From: Leptobrachium leishanense
Lineage: Eukaryota > Chordata > Amphibia > Anura > Megophryidae
Length of the DNA stretch: 64,000 bases
Assembly (NCBI GenBank): GCA_009667805.1
Contig: CM019064.1
Location: forward strand, 78,056,400 to 78,120,399
Direction of reading: 5' to 3'
Shown: positions 47,518 through 57,227 of the stretch, piece by piece
How the letters are laid out: the number at the start of each line of letters is the position of its first letter
How positions within the stretch are numbered: position 1 is the stretch's first letter
Notes under the pieces: model-generated
Told to the model about the DNA's origin: nothing
Seen by the model: the letters and a program-made list of their open reading frames with translations, nothing else
The model's database searches: none
Position numbers and translations under genes: made by a program

Positions 47518-48295
47518 GAGCAGTGGTGTACTTAGGGGAGTGGCGGAGGGTGGGCCACCCCAGGTACCAGTGATTATTGGGGTGTCATTAGGGGGTACTA
47601 GGAGGTGCCACTGTCACTGTGTGTCAGCTTTGAGCTGTGTTCTCAAACAATGAGCAGCGGAGCAGGGTGTTTGCATACAGAATAAAATCGAATAGAATAA
47701 AAATCCCCCTCTCCTCCCTCCATAGCTCCTCCCCCATTGCTCCTCCCCTGCCCCGCAGCAGCTCTAGGAGAGGGGAGGGGGATGTGATTTTTGTGCAGAG
47801 AGAGAAAATGAAAGTAAACGGCAGGTAAAGGGGGGTATCAGCAGAATATGAAGCCCTGTCTGCTTACCGCTGTGTAAAGTGGACCTTTCCTTAACCAGCA
47901 CTGCAGTGATAGAAATTTGTCATTGAGCTGCCTGGCTCCTGGTGAGGCTGCATGTGTGCAGGTCACGCGGTCCAGCCAGTCAGTACCACCTGACTGGCTG
48001 AACCACGTGACACGCACGCAGCTGCCCGCCCTTTCGTTAACACGGACTCTCACTCTATTCTGGACTGAACACCCACCGGGAAGGGAATCAAAGCCATGGT
48101 GCACCCTCTGGCAGTGGCACCCCACTGCTGACAAGATGGCTCCACTCACAGGCACAGCCGCGATCCTAACGTGGCCTGGAGGGACCTCCTGCTGAGTCTG
48201 TACACAGTCCCTGCTGACTCTGCACACAGCCCTACTGCAGACGGAGGCCGGTAAATATAGAATAAATAATTTCTGTGTGCTCATATACACTCGGT
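47518..48295. other. Interior of hAT-like element, no gene
   Basis: Begins with a second hAT-type end (47522). The frames on both strands at 47838-48410 lack known domains and overlap the minisatellite. Confidence 0.45.
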
Positions 48296-48412
48296 TTGCT
48301 GGGAGTTTTATTGCAGTGGACTCTGATGCACTCATACACACCGCACATTGCATTGCTGGGAGTTTTATTGCTGTGGATTCTGATACACTCATACACACTG
48401 CACATTGCATTG
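48296..48412. repeat. Minisatellite, left part
   Basis: Two units of about 63 bp built on GGGAGTTTTATTGCTGTGGA and CTCATACACACTGCACATTG. The array resumes on the other side of the DIRS element. Confidence 0.8.
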
Positions 48413-48441
48413 CTGCAATTTTAAGTCATGTACTCGGAGGC

Positions 48442-48619
48442 TCCTATTTGCATTTCTTCCTTTATGGCACAAACAGCAGCAAAGGGTTAACTTTGGAAAA
48501 AAATGTAACAGAACAAACAAACAACCCTTCCCCAGCATGGGGAGGCCCTCCCATAGTCCTTGTCCCGCCCCAATCCCACGTTCAAGTAACCACTGCGGGA
48601 GCTTCCACTTCCTCTTCCT
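48442..48619 (+). repeat. DIRS left inverted terminal repeat
   Basis: About 178 bp whose complement recurs at 62238-62413 with few differences, for example AACAACCCTTCCCCAGCATG and CGGGAGCTTCCACTTCCTCT. Outside this shared block, the extreme left end matches only the internal complementary region. Confidence 0.85.
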
Positions 48620-49102
48620 TTGCTGCTCTCGCAGCGGCAACATCTTGACTGAGATGAGTATAGCGCGCTAGCGTTTTTACTTGTCTATCTGTCTCTATTC
48701 ATTTAAATTCATTCTATTTCTTTATTGAATTCATTATTCTGACTCTATTACTCTCTGGTCTCTGCTCCCGGCGTTAACTGCGGACAGTGACTCACTCTCT
48801 CCCCCTCCGGCGGCTGGCCATTACCTGCCGTCGGGGGTGGCCCTTTTATCCTCTGTTACTGCGACTGTTTGTTTCCCCGCCGCATGCTACCCGCTGGTAC
48901 GGAACTCACCACTTGTTCCTCGTGCTTTCCAGCTGGCTGCAGATCCCTTGATCCCCACAGCGCTCGGACGGGTGGTAGCCCCGCCCCCTCGCATGCGCGA
49001 TTCTGGCGGGGTTTGCGGCGGCCATTTTAACTACCCTTAAGGTGCGCACGATTCTCGCATCGCTCCACACGCGGTTTTGCACGGCCACACCGATCATTCA
49101 AC

Positions 49103-50600
49103 ATGTCCCTGTCTAAGCCCACCGAGTTAAGCCCTCAACACTCTGCCAATGCATCGGACTCCAGCTCCATGCAGGCACAATCTGGGGACCGGAAATACCG
49201 CAAAAGGTACTCAAAATCCGAGGCACGTCTCCAGCGTTTGGAAGCTTCCCTCCAGGCCTCCATGTCCTCTGCTGTGCAGTCTGCTGTATCCTCCCCGGCT
49301 GATACTTGGGAACAATCACTGAATGCCATCCTAAACACTCAGGTACCATCTACCACTGACAGACAGCATTCCCCTGCGCACTCGCAAGGTTCCAGACGCA
49401 GTTCTGTGCAAGGCCCCTCTGTTGAGCCGGCGCCTGATACCCCAGGGGACGATTCTGTGCCGTCTAAGGACGTGCACGCTGCAACCAGCAGCCACAAGCA
49501 TGGCAGTCCCTCCACGCTGCCGGGTCCCAGCACCCAACTGGTCCCTCGAAGAGAGCCCTCGACCGCGGGGCCCCTCGAGCGGTCACCTCCAAATGAAAAC
49601 GCCAGGCGACACCAGCGCTGACCGAGTATTCGGACACGGATGAATATGAGGATCCAATGACCGAGGAGGATGAGATCCTGGAGATACACGCTCCAGAGGA
49701 TCACGCCCTCATGGCCGCAGTGGTTCTCGCCCGAGCTGTCCGCTCCAAAAGCTTGGTCATCCTTGACCCCCAGGGCAACCCACTGTTCGAGCCAGAGGAC
49801 CTCAAACATCCTAGGTCCACAGCCTGGTGTCCCGCTGCGCACATCGAGCAATGGGTTAACGCCCATATGCGCCGGCCACTCGAGAAAGTGGACCGTGCGA
49901 GGTTACGGGCAGAATGCCCTAGACCCACCACCACGGGTAAAACGTGCCTGACCCCCGTGGTGGACAAGAGCTTTCAAAAATACACCGGCAGGCGCAGTTG
50001 GTCAGCCAAAAAAGACATTGACAGTGTCCTGAAAAGTTGTCAGGACAAAGTACTAGATGTTGCAGGCCCTATGGTCCGCATATTTGAGTTGGTGGAGGAG
50101 ACCAAGACTCAAGATTTATTCTTAGACCCCAAACAAGTGGGCGAGTGGCTGCAGCGTGCGTTTTGCCTCTTAGGGAACGCCAACGCCGCTATTTCTGCTG
50201 AACTCAGAAAGAATATTCTCTTAAAAGTTGACTCCGGTCTGGATGACCTGGCCACCAATGATTTGGGTGCAAAGGCCCAGGGCATGCTCTTTGGCAAACC
50301 TTTCCTAAAAGATATGGGCGAGTACACCCAGGCTTTCCAGTTCATCGACAAGTCCGAGTCAACCATGAAACGCATCTTCGCCAACAAGAAGCGAGTTTTT
50401 GGTAGAGTCGGCAGCTACAGGGGTCGTGCTGCCGGCCGAGCGGGCTATAACGCCTCCCGCACTGCTCAAGGCCCCACTGCTGCAACCACCTCCTCTAATA
50501 ACACCGGTTCCGCTGGTCCGGTCCCGTACACGAGTGCCGGTCCCTGGCGTGGCAGAGGTTACCGTGGCGGCAGAGGTTCATCCTACTACCGACGAGGAGC
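49103..50600 (+). pseudogene. DIRS gag-like protein, frameshifted
   Basis: Starts MSLSKPTELSPQHSANAS and is Ser/Pro/Gln rich. The frame stops at 49621, but the protein continues one frame over as ALTEYSDTDEYEDP and then an acidic EEDEILEIHAPEDHAL. A helical core follows (for example DIDSVLKSCQDKVLDV, NAAISAELRKNILLKV), then an Arg/Gly-rich tail with RGRGYRGGRGSSYYRRG, probably nucleic-acid binding. This matches the layout of DIRS ORF1 proteins. No zinc knuckle. It overlaps the start of pol in another frame. Confidence 0.8.
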
Positions 50601-51188
50601 AGGTATGTCCTTATCAGATTATTCATTGTTCCCAAGTGCAAGTGGGGGGCCACCTCTGTCTTTTTTCCAGCGCTTGGCGACACATATCATCGGATCCGTG
50701 GGTCCTTCAGGTAGTCTCGGGGCTCCTCCTAGAGTTTGTCTCCCCTCCTGTACAAGACTCCCTCCCATTGCCTCTTCGCTTTGCGCAAAACCAGATGAAT
50801 CTGGTTCAAGAGGAAGTACACGCGCTCTACAAGAAAGGCGCTATAGAGCTCGCGTCCCCCGCTCCACCTGGGTTCCTCAGCACCCTTTTTCTCGTTGCGA
50901 AAAAAGGGGGCGGCAGGCGCCCCGTTATCAACCTCCGATCCCTGAACGAGTGGGTGGTCTACCATCATTTCAAGATGGAGGGCATCCACACCCTCAGGGA
51001 CTGTCTATCCCAAAATGATTGGATGGTCAAGCTCGATCTAAAGGACACCTACCTTTCGGTCCCAATCGACCACACACATCGCGACTTCCTCAAGTTCACG
51101 TGGGGTCCTCACACCTGGCGGTTTACATGCCTACCCTTTGGCCTGTCATCCGCCCAGTGGTGCTTCACCAAACTACTAAAACCGGTAG
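50585..51188 (+). pseudogene. DIRS pol, N-terminal part of reverse transcriptase
   Basis: The frame opens at 50399, but DIRS-like sequence begins around FSSAWRHISSDPWVL. RT motifs follow: LVQEEVHALYKKGAIE, GFLSTLFLVAKKGGGRRPVI, NLRSLNEWVVYHHFKME, MVKLDLKDTYLSVPI, FTCLPFGLSSAQWCF. At KLLKPV the coding sequence is cut by the solo LTR; it resumes at 53124, and the two halves join cleanly across the 4-bp duplication in the same codon phase. Confidence 0.9.
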
Positions 51189-51858
51189 TGTCGGGTATAT
51201 TAGAGAGGAAAGGATTTAAAATGGATGCCTGTAGCCATTTTGTTTTTAAAGACAGTTTTTCTTTCAAAATTTCTCTAGGTTTAGAAATGAACGAGATTTT
51301 TTTTTACAGAGTTCATTCCTGGGTGAAGTCTTTTATATTTTTTTTAAGAAGTGCCAGACATGAAGGAACCTAGAATGAATGTTTTTGTGAGATAATGCTA
51401 AGACGTGTCATAATTAAATTTATTGGTCTGTCTTAAGTTGCTAAAACAAAAGATATTTTGTCTTTTGGGTATAGAAAAAAGAGTTAAAATTTCTCTAATA
51501 TAGATTTATATTCACAAAATATATGTTTATAATCAAGGTATATTTTATTATATTTACAGTAGGAAATATACTCCAACATATAGTATATAATTGGTAAATA
51601 ATAAAAATTACTAAAGAATAGATTAACCAGAAAAGAATTTAGCTGATAGGACTCTAAGTAATTTCAAAAGGGAGTAGAGCTATAAATCAGATGACAGACA
51701 CAGTCTAGTTGGGAGAAGAGAAGATCTTTGTTAAGTCAGTCTGACCTTTTTGACCCGAGATAAGAATTAAAAAGAAATGGTGGAATTAATTTAAGAAGTG
51801 CAATACTGCCCTCTAGAGGATAGTAAAAATAATGATTCATATTACCATTAATTAACCG

Positions 51859-51881
51859 TGACGTCAAATTGGCTATAATAA
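51859..51881 (+). promoter_or_regulatory. LTR core promoter: CRE, CCAAT and TATA
   Basis: TGACGTCA, ATTGG (CCAAT on the other strand) and TATAATAA occur within 23 bp in promoter order. Transcription would be expected to start about 25-30 bp downstream, just before the tandem repeats. Inferred from motifs only. Confidence 0.6.
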
Positions 51882-51908
51882 GCGGCAAAGGTTTCTGTAA
51901 GTCAGTCG

Positions 51909-52095
51909 GAGATTCCAGCAGACAGACTCACATCGCAATGCATTCAGACGTCCAGTACACATGACACTCCGAGTCGGAGATTCCAGCAGACAGACTCACA
52001 CTGCAATGCATTAGACATGACATTCTGAGAGTCCAAGATTCCAACACTCAGACTCACACCACAATGCAGGCAGATCCCAAGACATGAGGCAATCA
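51909..52095 (+). repeat. Tandem repeat in the solo LTR
   Basis: About three units of 60-68 bp built on GGAGATTCCAGCAGACAGAC followed by TCACACTGCAATGCATT; the third unit is diverged (CCAAGATTCCAACACTCAGA). Confidence 0.8.
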
Positions 52096-53123
52096 AGATT
52101 CTCACTAAATTTCTGACTCTCACCAACTCTCTAACTCACATGCATTGATTATCTGATATCGATAATTTTCACACATTCCAAAAATTACTACATCAGGAAT
52201 TCCAAGGCAGACTTATCAACATCCAAATTGGACAGGTAATGTAACTATGAAGTAAGGAATTAATGTAAAAATATATTTGTAGAGATTCTTGCAACGTAGA
52301 CTGAGACTTCTCGGACACGGTTAAATCCAAATTCTAAGTATTTCTATTCTGCAGATAGAAATATGAAGAAGTGGATATAAGGATTTGTTCCTAAAAGAAA
52401 TGTTGTAAGATTGATACCAATATATATATTGAATTTGGAAATTACTGTGATTAAAATTAATAAGCAAGGAATTATATAACTACAAAATAAAAAAAAAGCA
52501 AAAGATTAGAAGTTTAATTCTCGAGATTAGGGTAGGATTCACTAAATAAGTTTTTATTACTTATCATTAAATTAGCTCATCTTTTGTTGATCCATGTAGC
52601 ATAGAGATATAGATCTATAAGAGCTGGCTGGTTAAACATTGTTTGCTGGGAAATGCATGTTGTATTAAGCAGAAATGTTTATTAACCATTTGTGTATTAG
52701 TTACTAACTGATAAGGTAAATGATATTAATCATATATGCAGTTACTAACCGGAGATACATATATTGTGAAGCTAGTTTTTATATGCTGATGGATTGTGGT
52801 TTATAAATTTTTGTTTATGATATGAGATTTGAAACTTTTTTGTATACGTAATAAATATATATATATTTTTATCCAGCTATTGATTATTGTATTTTTTAAA
52901 GCAAAACACAGACAATTAAAAGAATTCAGGATAATTTCTAAGAAATATAGACGATTGATATTTGTGTCTCGTATAGGTTTCTTATGAAATAATAATCCCT
53001 GAGATATTGGAGGCAACTGCCGAGGTAGGTCTAGTAAGTCCAATATAGACATATTGGAGGCTTGGCTGATAAATCCAATATATATAAACGTGTTGTATTC
53101 ACTTGCAGAGATTATATCCGACA

Positions 53124-54629
53124 GTAGTGCACCACCTACGCGCCCGGGGCGTACAATTGGTCATCTATCTAGACGACATACTTTTGATGTCCCCCTCTCG
53201 CGGGTCCCTATTATTACACATCTCCTGGACGATTGCCCTCCTCCAGGACCTGGGGTTCCTGATAAACGAGGAAAAATCTATCCTAGTTCCCTCGCTCCAC
53301 CTGGAGTTTCTGGGATTCCTGGTGGATTCAGCTCAAATGTCTTTACGCCTGCCAAACTCCAAAATAGTTTCCATAAAAAAGGAGATTCGATCTCTCCTGC
53401 GAGTGGGCCATTGCTCCCTACGCTCTCTGTCCCGTATGGTGGGACTCCTGGCAGCGGCAAGACTAGCAATTCCCCCGGGTCCGCTTCACTTCAGGGCCCT
53501 CCAATTCTTGAAGGCCCGTTCTCTCCGGTCCGGTCTGGATTACGCAGACAGCATCACCCTCACTCCGGACGCGGTTGTAGATCTCCAATGGTGGCTCCTC
53601 AACATTTTTCGCTAGAACGGGAAACCGATTCATTCACCACCTCCCTCCATGGTGGTGGACTCCGACGCCAGCAAGACCGGTTGGGGTGCCCGCTGCGGCT
53701 CAGAGGAGACGGGCGGTCGCTGGTCACCAGAAGAAGCAGATTACCACATCAATGCTTTGGACCTCCTGGCCGGTCTCTTCGCCCTCCAGTGCTTCACGAA
53801 GCAACATCGGCCAGACAGCGTTCTTCTGAGAATGGACAACGTGTCCGCAGTACGTTACGTCAACGGACTCGGAGGCACACGATCACCGAGGCTGACATTC
53901 CTCGCCCAGAGGTTTTGGGAGTTCTGCTTCCGCATGAACATGACTGTACAGTCCCAGTTCCTCCCCGGCCTCCTGAATCAGGTGGCAGATTGGAACTCAA
54001 GACACATCTCAGACTCCTGAGACTGGCGGCTTCATCCATCCGTTTTCTCCGTGCTTTCCGATACCTGGGGTCCGTTCGACATGGACCTCTTCGCCTCCCA
54101 CCTCAACACCCACCTCCCGGTGTTCTTCAGTTGGCGCCCGGATCCAGAAGCCCTGGCGACAGACGCCTTCCTGCAAACGTGGTCGGCTGACCGTCCGTAC
54201 GGGTTTCCCCCGTTTTCCATGATTGCCCGCTGTCTCCTTCATGTTCAACGCCATCAAGTTCAGATGGTCCTCATCACCCCGTATTGGACGTCGCAGTCGT
54301 GGTTCCCCACCCTGCTCAGCATGGCGATGGACGCCCCGCGATTGCCTCCGCTATCCCGGACCCTCCTCCTGGATCCGTCAGACCAGCCACACCCGTTAAT
54401 CCTGGTGGACAGACTGCAGCTATTGGCATGGTTGATCTCTGGCAACCCCGCAGACCCACAGGGGTTTTGGACCGCACTGCAGACCTCCCCAATCCTGGGC
54501 TCCTGGAACACGATCTTCTTACCGCGCAGCCTGGGACAAATGGGCTGCTTGGTGTATGGGGAGGAGTTGGGATCCCTTTACGGCCCCTCTGAACGTGGTA
54601 CTAGATTTTCTCACCGTTCAGTTCGATGA
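53124..54629 (+). pseudogene. DIRS pol, RT C-terminus, RNase H and DAM-like region
   Basis: Continues from 51188. RT catalytic motif LVIYLDDILLMS, then SLHLEFLGFLVDSAQMSL. RNase H-like: MVVDSDASKTGWGARCG, ALDLLAGLFAL, LLRMDNVSAVRYVN and QVADWNSRH. The DAM/methyltransferase-like region of DIRS elements follows: WGPFDMDLFASHLNTHLPVF. Two in-frame stops interrupt it, TAG at 53613-53615 and TGA at 54018-54020; the frame is otherwise open to 54629. It overlaps the start of the recombinase frame. Confidence 0.9.
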
Positions 54630-54938
54630 GGGGAAGGCCTACCGGACGGTCAACGTAATTCGTTCGGCCTTGTCGGCTGGCCAATGCGGGCCTTTCGGGG
54701 GTGCCTATTGGCAACCACCCGTTGGTTTGTCGGCTTTTATGCGGCATGCGTCTTACTAGACCACCAAGATAATGACCTCTTATCCCTCAGGGCTCTTTCC
54801 GCCAAATTGATCATGCTGTTCTGTTTGGTTGCTTGTAAGCATGTCAGCGATGTTCGCGCTCTGGATTTTGGAGCTTGTTCTTTTGTACCCGAAGGTGTAC
54901 GTTTTCGTATCTCTCGACGCACAAAAGACTTCACTGAC
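54520..54938 (+). pseudogene. DIRS tyrosine recombinase, N-terminal part
   Basis: Begins about YRAAWDKWAAWCMGRSWDPF, with VVLDFLTVQFDEGKAYRTVN typical of the SAM-like DNA-binding domain. The frame then shifts near 54690 (GVPIGNHPLVCRLLCGM in one frame) and again to NDLLSLRALSAKLIMLFCLV. HVSDVRALDF probably holds the first catalytic arginine. It breaks at RISRRTK, where the LINE is inserted. An extra base in the A run at 54923-54926 would also shift the frame. Confidence 0.85.
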
Positions 54939-55039
54939 GGGGGGGCGTGTCCGCGGCGCCAACCAAGATGGCCGCTTAAGCAGAGAGCTCCGCTCAGACC
55001 CACAGCACCGGCGCCTACCGTGACCCGCCAGCGCTCTCG

Positions 55040-56113
55040 ATGGGGAAAACACATCGAGCTACGAGTACCCCACGTCCCCAGGCACCTGCTGGCCAAAATT
55101 CGGCCGTATCGCTGCGGGCTTTTTTGGTGCCGCTGACAGCCACCGCAAACACGCGGCAGGAGGGCTCACAAGCCGCACAGGCCTCACCACCACCGCGCTC
55201 ACCTGACAACCCCACGCCGGACACAGAGGCACCCGCAGAGATGCTGCACACCGGGGACGGCCCAGATTGGGCTACACTACTCGCCCGACTACCCACAAAA
55301 GAGGACTTGAAGGAGGCGAACGCAATCATCATGGCGGAACTACAACAGGTCAGAGGTGATTTACAGGGCCTGCACACTAAGATTCACGCAGTGGAGGCTA
55401 CGTGCGATGTTTTAAACCTACAACAAGCTGCAAACTCTACCAAACTGGACTCACAAAACGAACAACTCAGAGGTATGGCACTCCACATGGAAGACTTAGA
55501 CAATCGTGGCAGACGGAACAATTTGCGGATTCGGGGTCTCCCGGATACGGAAGACTCTCCTACCCAACTTATTCCTACCCTCACTTCCATCTTTAATACC
55601 TTACTCGACAGACCGAACGCTACTCCTATTGCTTTTGTACGCGCCCATCGCGCCCTACGCCCACGCGGGACCGGTCCTCCACGAGACGTCATTTGTTGCC
55701 TGGAAAGCTTTCCCCTTAAAGAAGATCTATTACGGGCCGAGCGCGCCCCCACTCAGATTTCCCATGACGGAGTAGAGCTGCAACTTTTTCCAGACCTATC
55801 TCCTGCAACCCTAGCTTTCCGCAGAGCTTTACGCCCTCTCACAAGGAGCCTACAGGCGCAGAAGATAAGATACCGCTGGCACTTTCCTACTGGGCTCCTA
55901 GTCACTACTCCTCAAGGGCCGTTCCTGGCACGCTCCTCTGCTGACGTGGATACCCTGGTCTCTGATCTTCAACTTCCTCCGGTGGGACTGTCTTGGCCGG
56001 ACCCGGTGCAGTTCTACTCCTCCAACCGTCCTGGCCTGACCTCTGACGCCTTACCGCAAAGACCCGCCAAGTCTCGTTCTACCGCTGGTCGTCACCGGGG
56101 GTCGACGAATTAA
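55040..56113 (+). CDS. L1-type ORF1 protein
   Basis: Open frame of 357 codons. N terminus Pro/Thr/Ala rich (about 1-70). A coiled-coil-like stretch at about 85-150 includes LKEANAIIMAELQQVRGDLQ and KLDSQNEQLRGMALHMEDLD. An RRM-like domain opens with RRNNLRIRGLPDTEDS (about 155-170) and carries RPNATPIAFVRAHRALRPRG. A C-terminal domain contains AFRRALRPLTRSLQAQKIRY and FPTGLLVTTPQGPF. These features match L1 ORF1p, an RNA-binding trimer and chaperone that coats element RNA. No break seen. I chose the ATG at 55040 because the frame is open from there; no earlier in-frame ATG was evident. Confidence 0.88.
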   Translation: MGKTHRATSTPRPQAPAGQNSAVSLRAFLVPLTATANTRQEGSQAAQASPPPRSPDNPTPDTEAPAEMLHTGDGPDWATLLARLPTKEDLKEANAIIMAELQQVRGDLQGLHTKIHAVEATCDVLNLQQAANSTKLDSQNEQLRGMALHMEDLDNRGRRNNLRIRGLPDTEDSPTQLIPTLTSIFNTLLDRPNATPIAFVRAHRALRPRGTGPPRDVICCLESFPLKEDLLRAERAPTQISHDGVELQLFPDLSPATLAFRRALRPLTRSLQAQKIRYRWHFPTGLLVTTPQGPFLARSSADVDTLVSDLQLPPVGLSWPDPVQFYSSNRPGLTSDALPQRPAKSRSTAGRHRGSTN

Positions 56114-57227
56114 CGCATGAACCCCCCCCTCCTGAGGGTATGTCGGTCTACACAAGCAGGCTTTGGATCTCAACCTTACACACCTCAGCCTCTCTGACAG
56201 CCCCACCAGCTTCAAAGCTGGCCCCGTTGTGCGCAGCTGGATCCCTGAACGGAAATCGTGGCCCGCCCTCCTACCCGCTCCTGTGAGGCACGATGAACGC
56301 CGTGGAGAAGAGACTGGACGGGCTATCCGAACTTCATTTCATGAACCGAGACTCTGGGATACGAAAGCTTAACATGTCCGCAGGACCTTTACGCCGTCCT
56401 GAGGAGCTACTGCACAGACTCTCTCCCGGGGGCTCTACAGCATCCATACGAGACCTTGAACCCCAACCCTATGCAAACTGCCTTTTCTAGCGGTTCCACT
56501 AACTTTTGCACCTGCTCCAGCGGTCTCCGGGACGGACTCCCCAAAAAAAAAAGGATACCGCGAGCCATGACGGCTCACCTGTTCCCGCGACACAAGCTCG
56601 ACTTCCGGGAGGGGATTCATGGAGGGTAACTATGATTCCGATATTCTCTCTTGCTGTGCCTGGGGCACCGGGACTTTAGCGCTACGCATATACATACATA
56701 ATTGACTTTCACTCAGTTACGAAGTTATCCGCCTGCCGGACTTTTTCTCCGTCAAATGTTTTTTCTTAGATCTTTTTCTAGGGTTCACGACATTTGCACT
56801 GTTTATTCAAAAGTTTTAATATTACTGCGCATTCATCTTAAGCATTTTTAAGTTAGATTGTTTTGGGTCGGAGGGGTTTCATCATCTCTGCTGGAGTGCA
56901 CCCGTCTGGTTGCGGAGTAGTGGTTGACACCTCCCGCGTGGTACCTTCTGGACTCGCCTCCCACCCGGAGGATAGGGCGACGCGACGGTTGGGAGGGGCG
57001 CGGGGAGTTCCTTGTGACCCCCGGACCTCATACCCAACCTTGCCCATACCTCATATATTTTGGCCCGAGGTTTCTTTCTCCTCGACCCCCCTCTTCCTTT
57101 TTTCTGGGCCTCCCCCCTCTCTGACCCCCCCTTTATACTTCCCTGCGTTTACCCTTACTTATCATCCCCACCCCGGAGACCTCTACAGCGGACAACCACC
57201 CTACCCCACTCCCACTACAGATAGGGA
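56114..57227 (+). other. L1-type inter-ORF spacer
   Basis: 1.1 kb between ORF1 and ORF2 with only short frames (for example 56293-56490) without recognised domains. It is long for an L1 inter-ORF region. Confidence 0.6.

Larger units (their letters stand above)
51189..53123 (+). mobile_element. Solo LTR, 1935 bp, inserted in DIRS pol
   Basis: Perfect terminal inverted hexamers TGTCGG and CCGACA and a 4-bp duplication GTAG (51185-51188 and 53124-53127). Promoter-like cluster: TGACGTCA (CRE) at 51859-51866, inverted CCAAT at 51868-51872, and TATAATAA at 51874-51881, about 685 bp from the left end, suggesting U3 and plus orientation. Roughly three 60-68-bp tandem units lie at 51909-52095. Several AATAAA hexamers lie downstream. 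No coding region or second LTR. Length and 4-bp duplication fit a retrovirus-like or Ty3-like LTR; the family is not identified. Confidence 0.85.

Noticed and set aside
47838..48410. 190-codon minus-strand frame
   Set aside because: It runs through the minisatellite and hAT-like interior; its repeated MQCAVCMS words come from the repeat units.
51909..52095. CRISPR-like array
   Set aside because: Units are adjacent tandem repeats with no unique spacers, in a eukaryotic LTR.
55015..55752. Minus-strand frames opposite L1-type ORF1
   Set aside because: They are shadows of ORF1, with no domain of their own.
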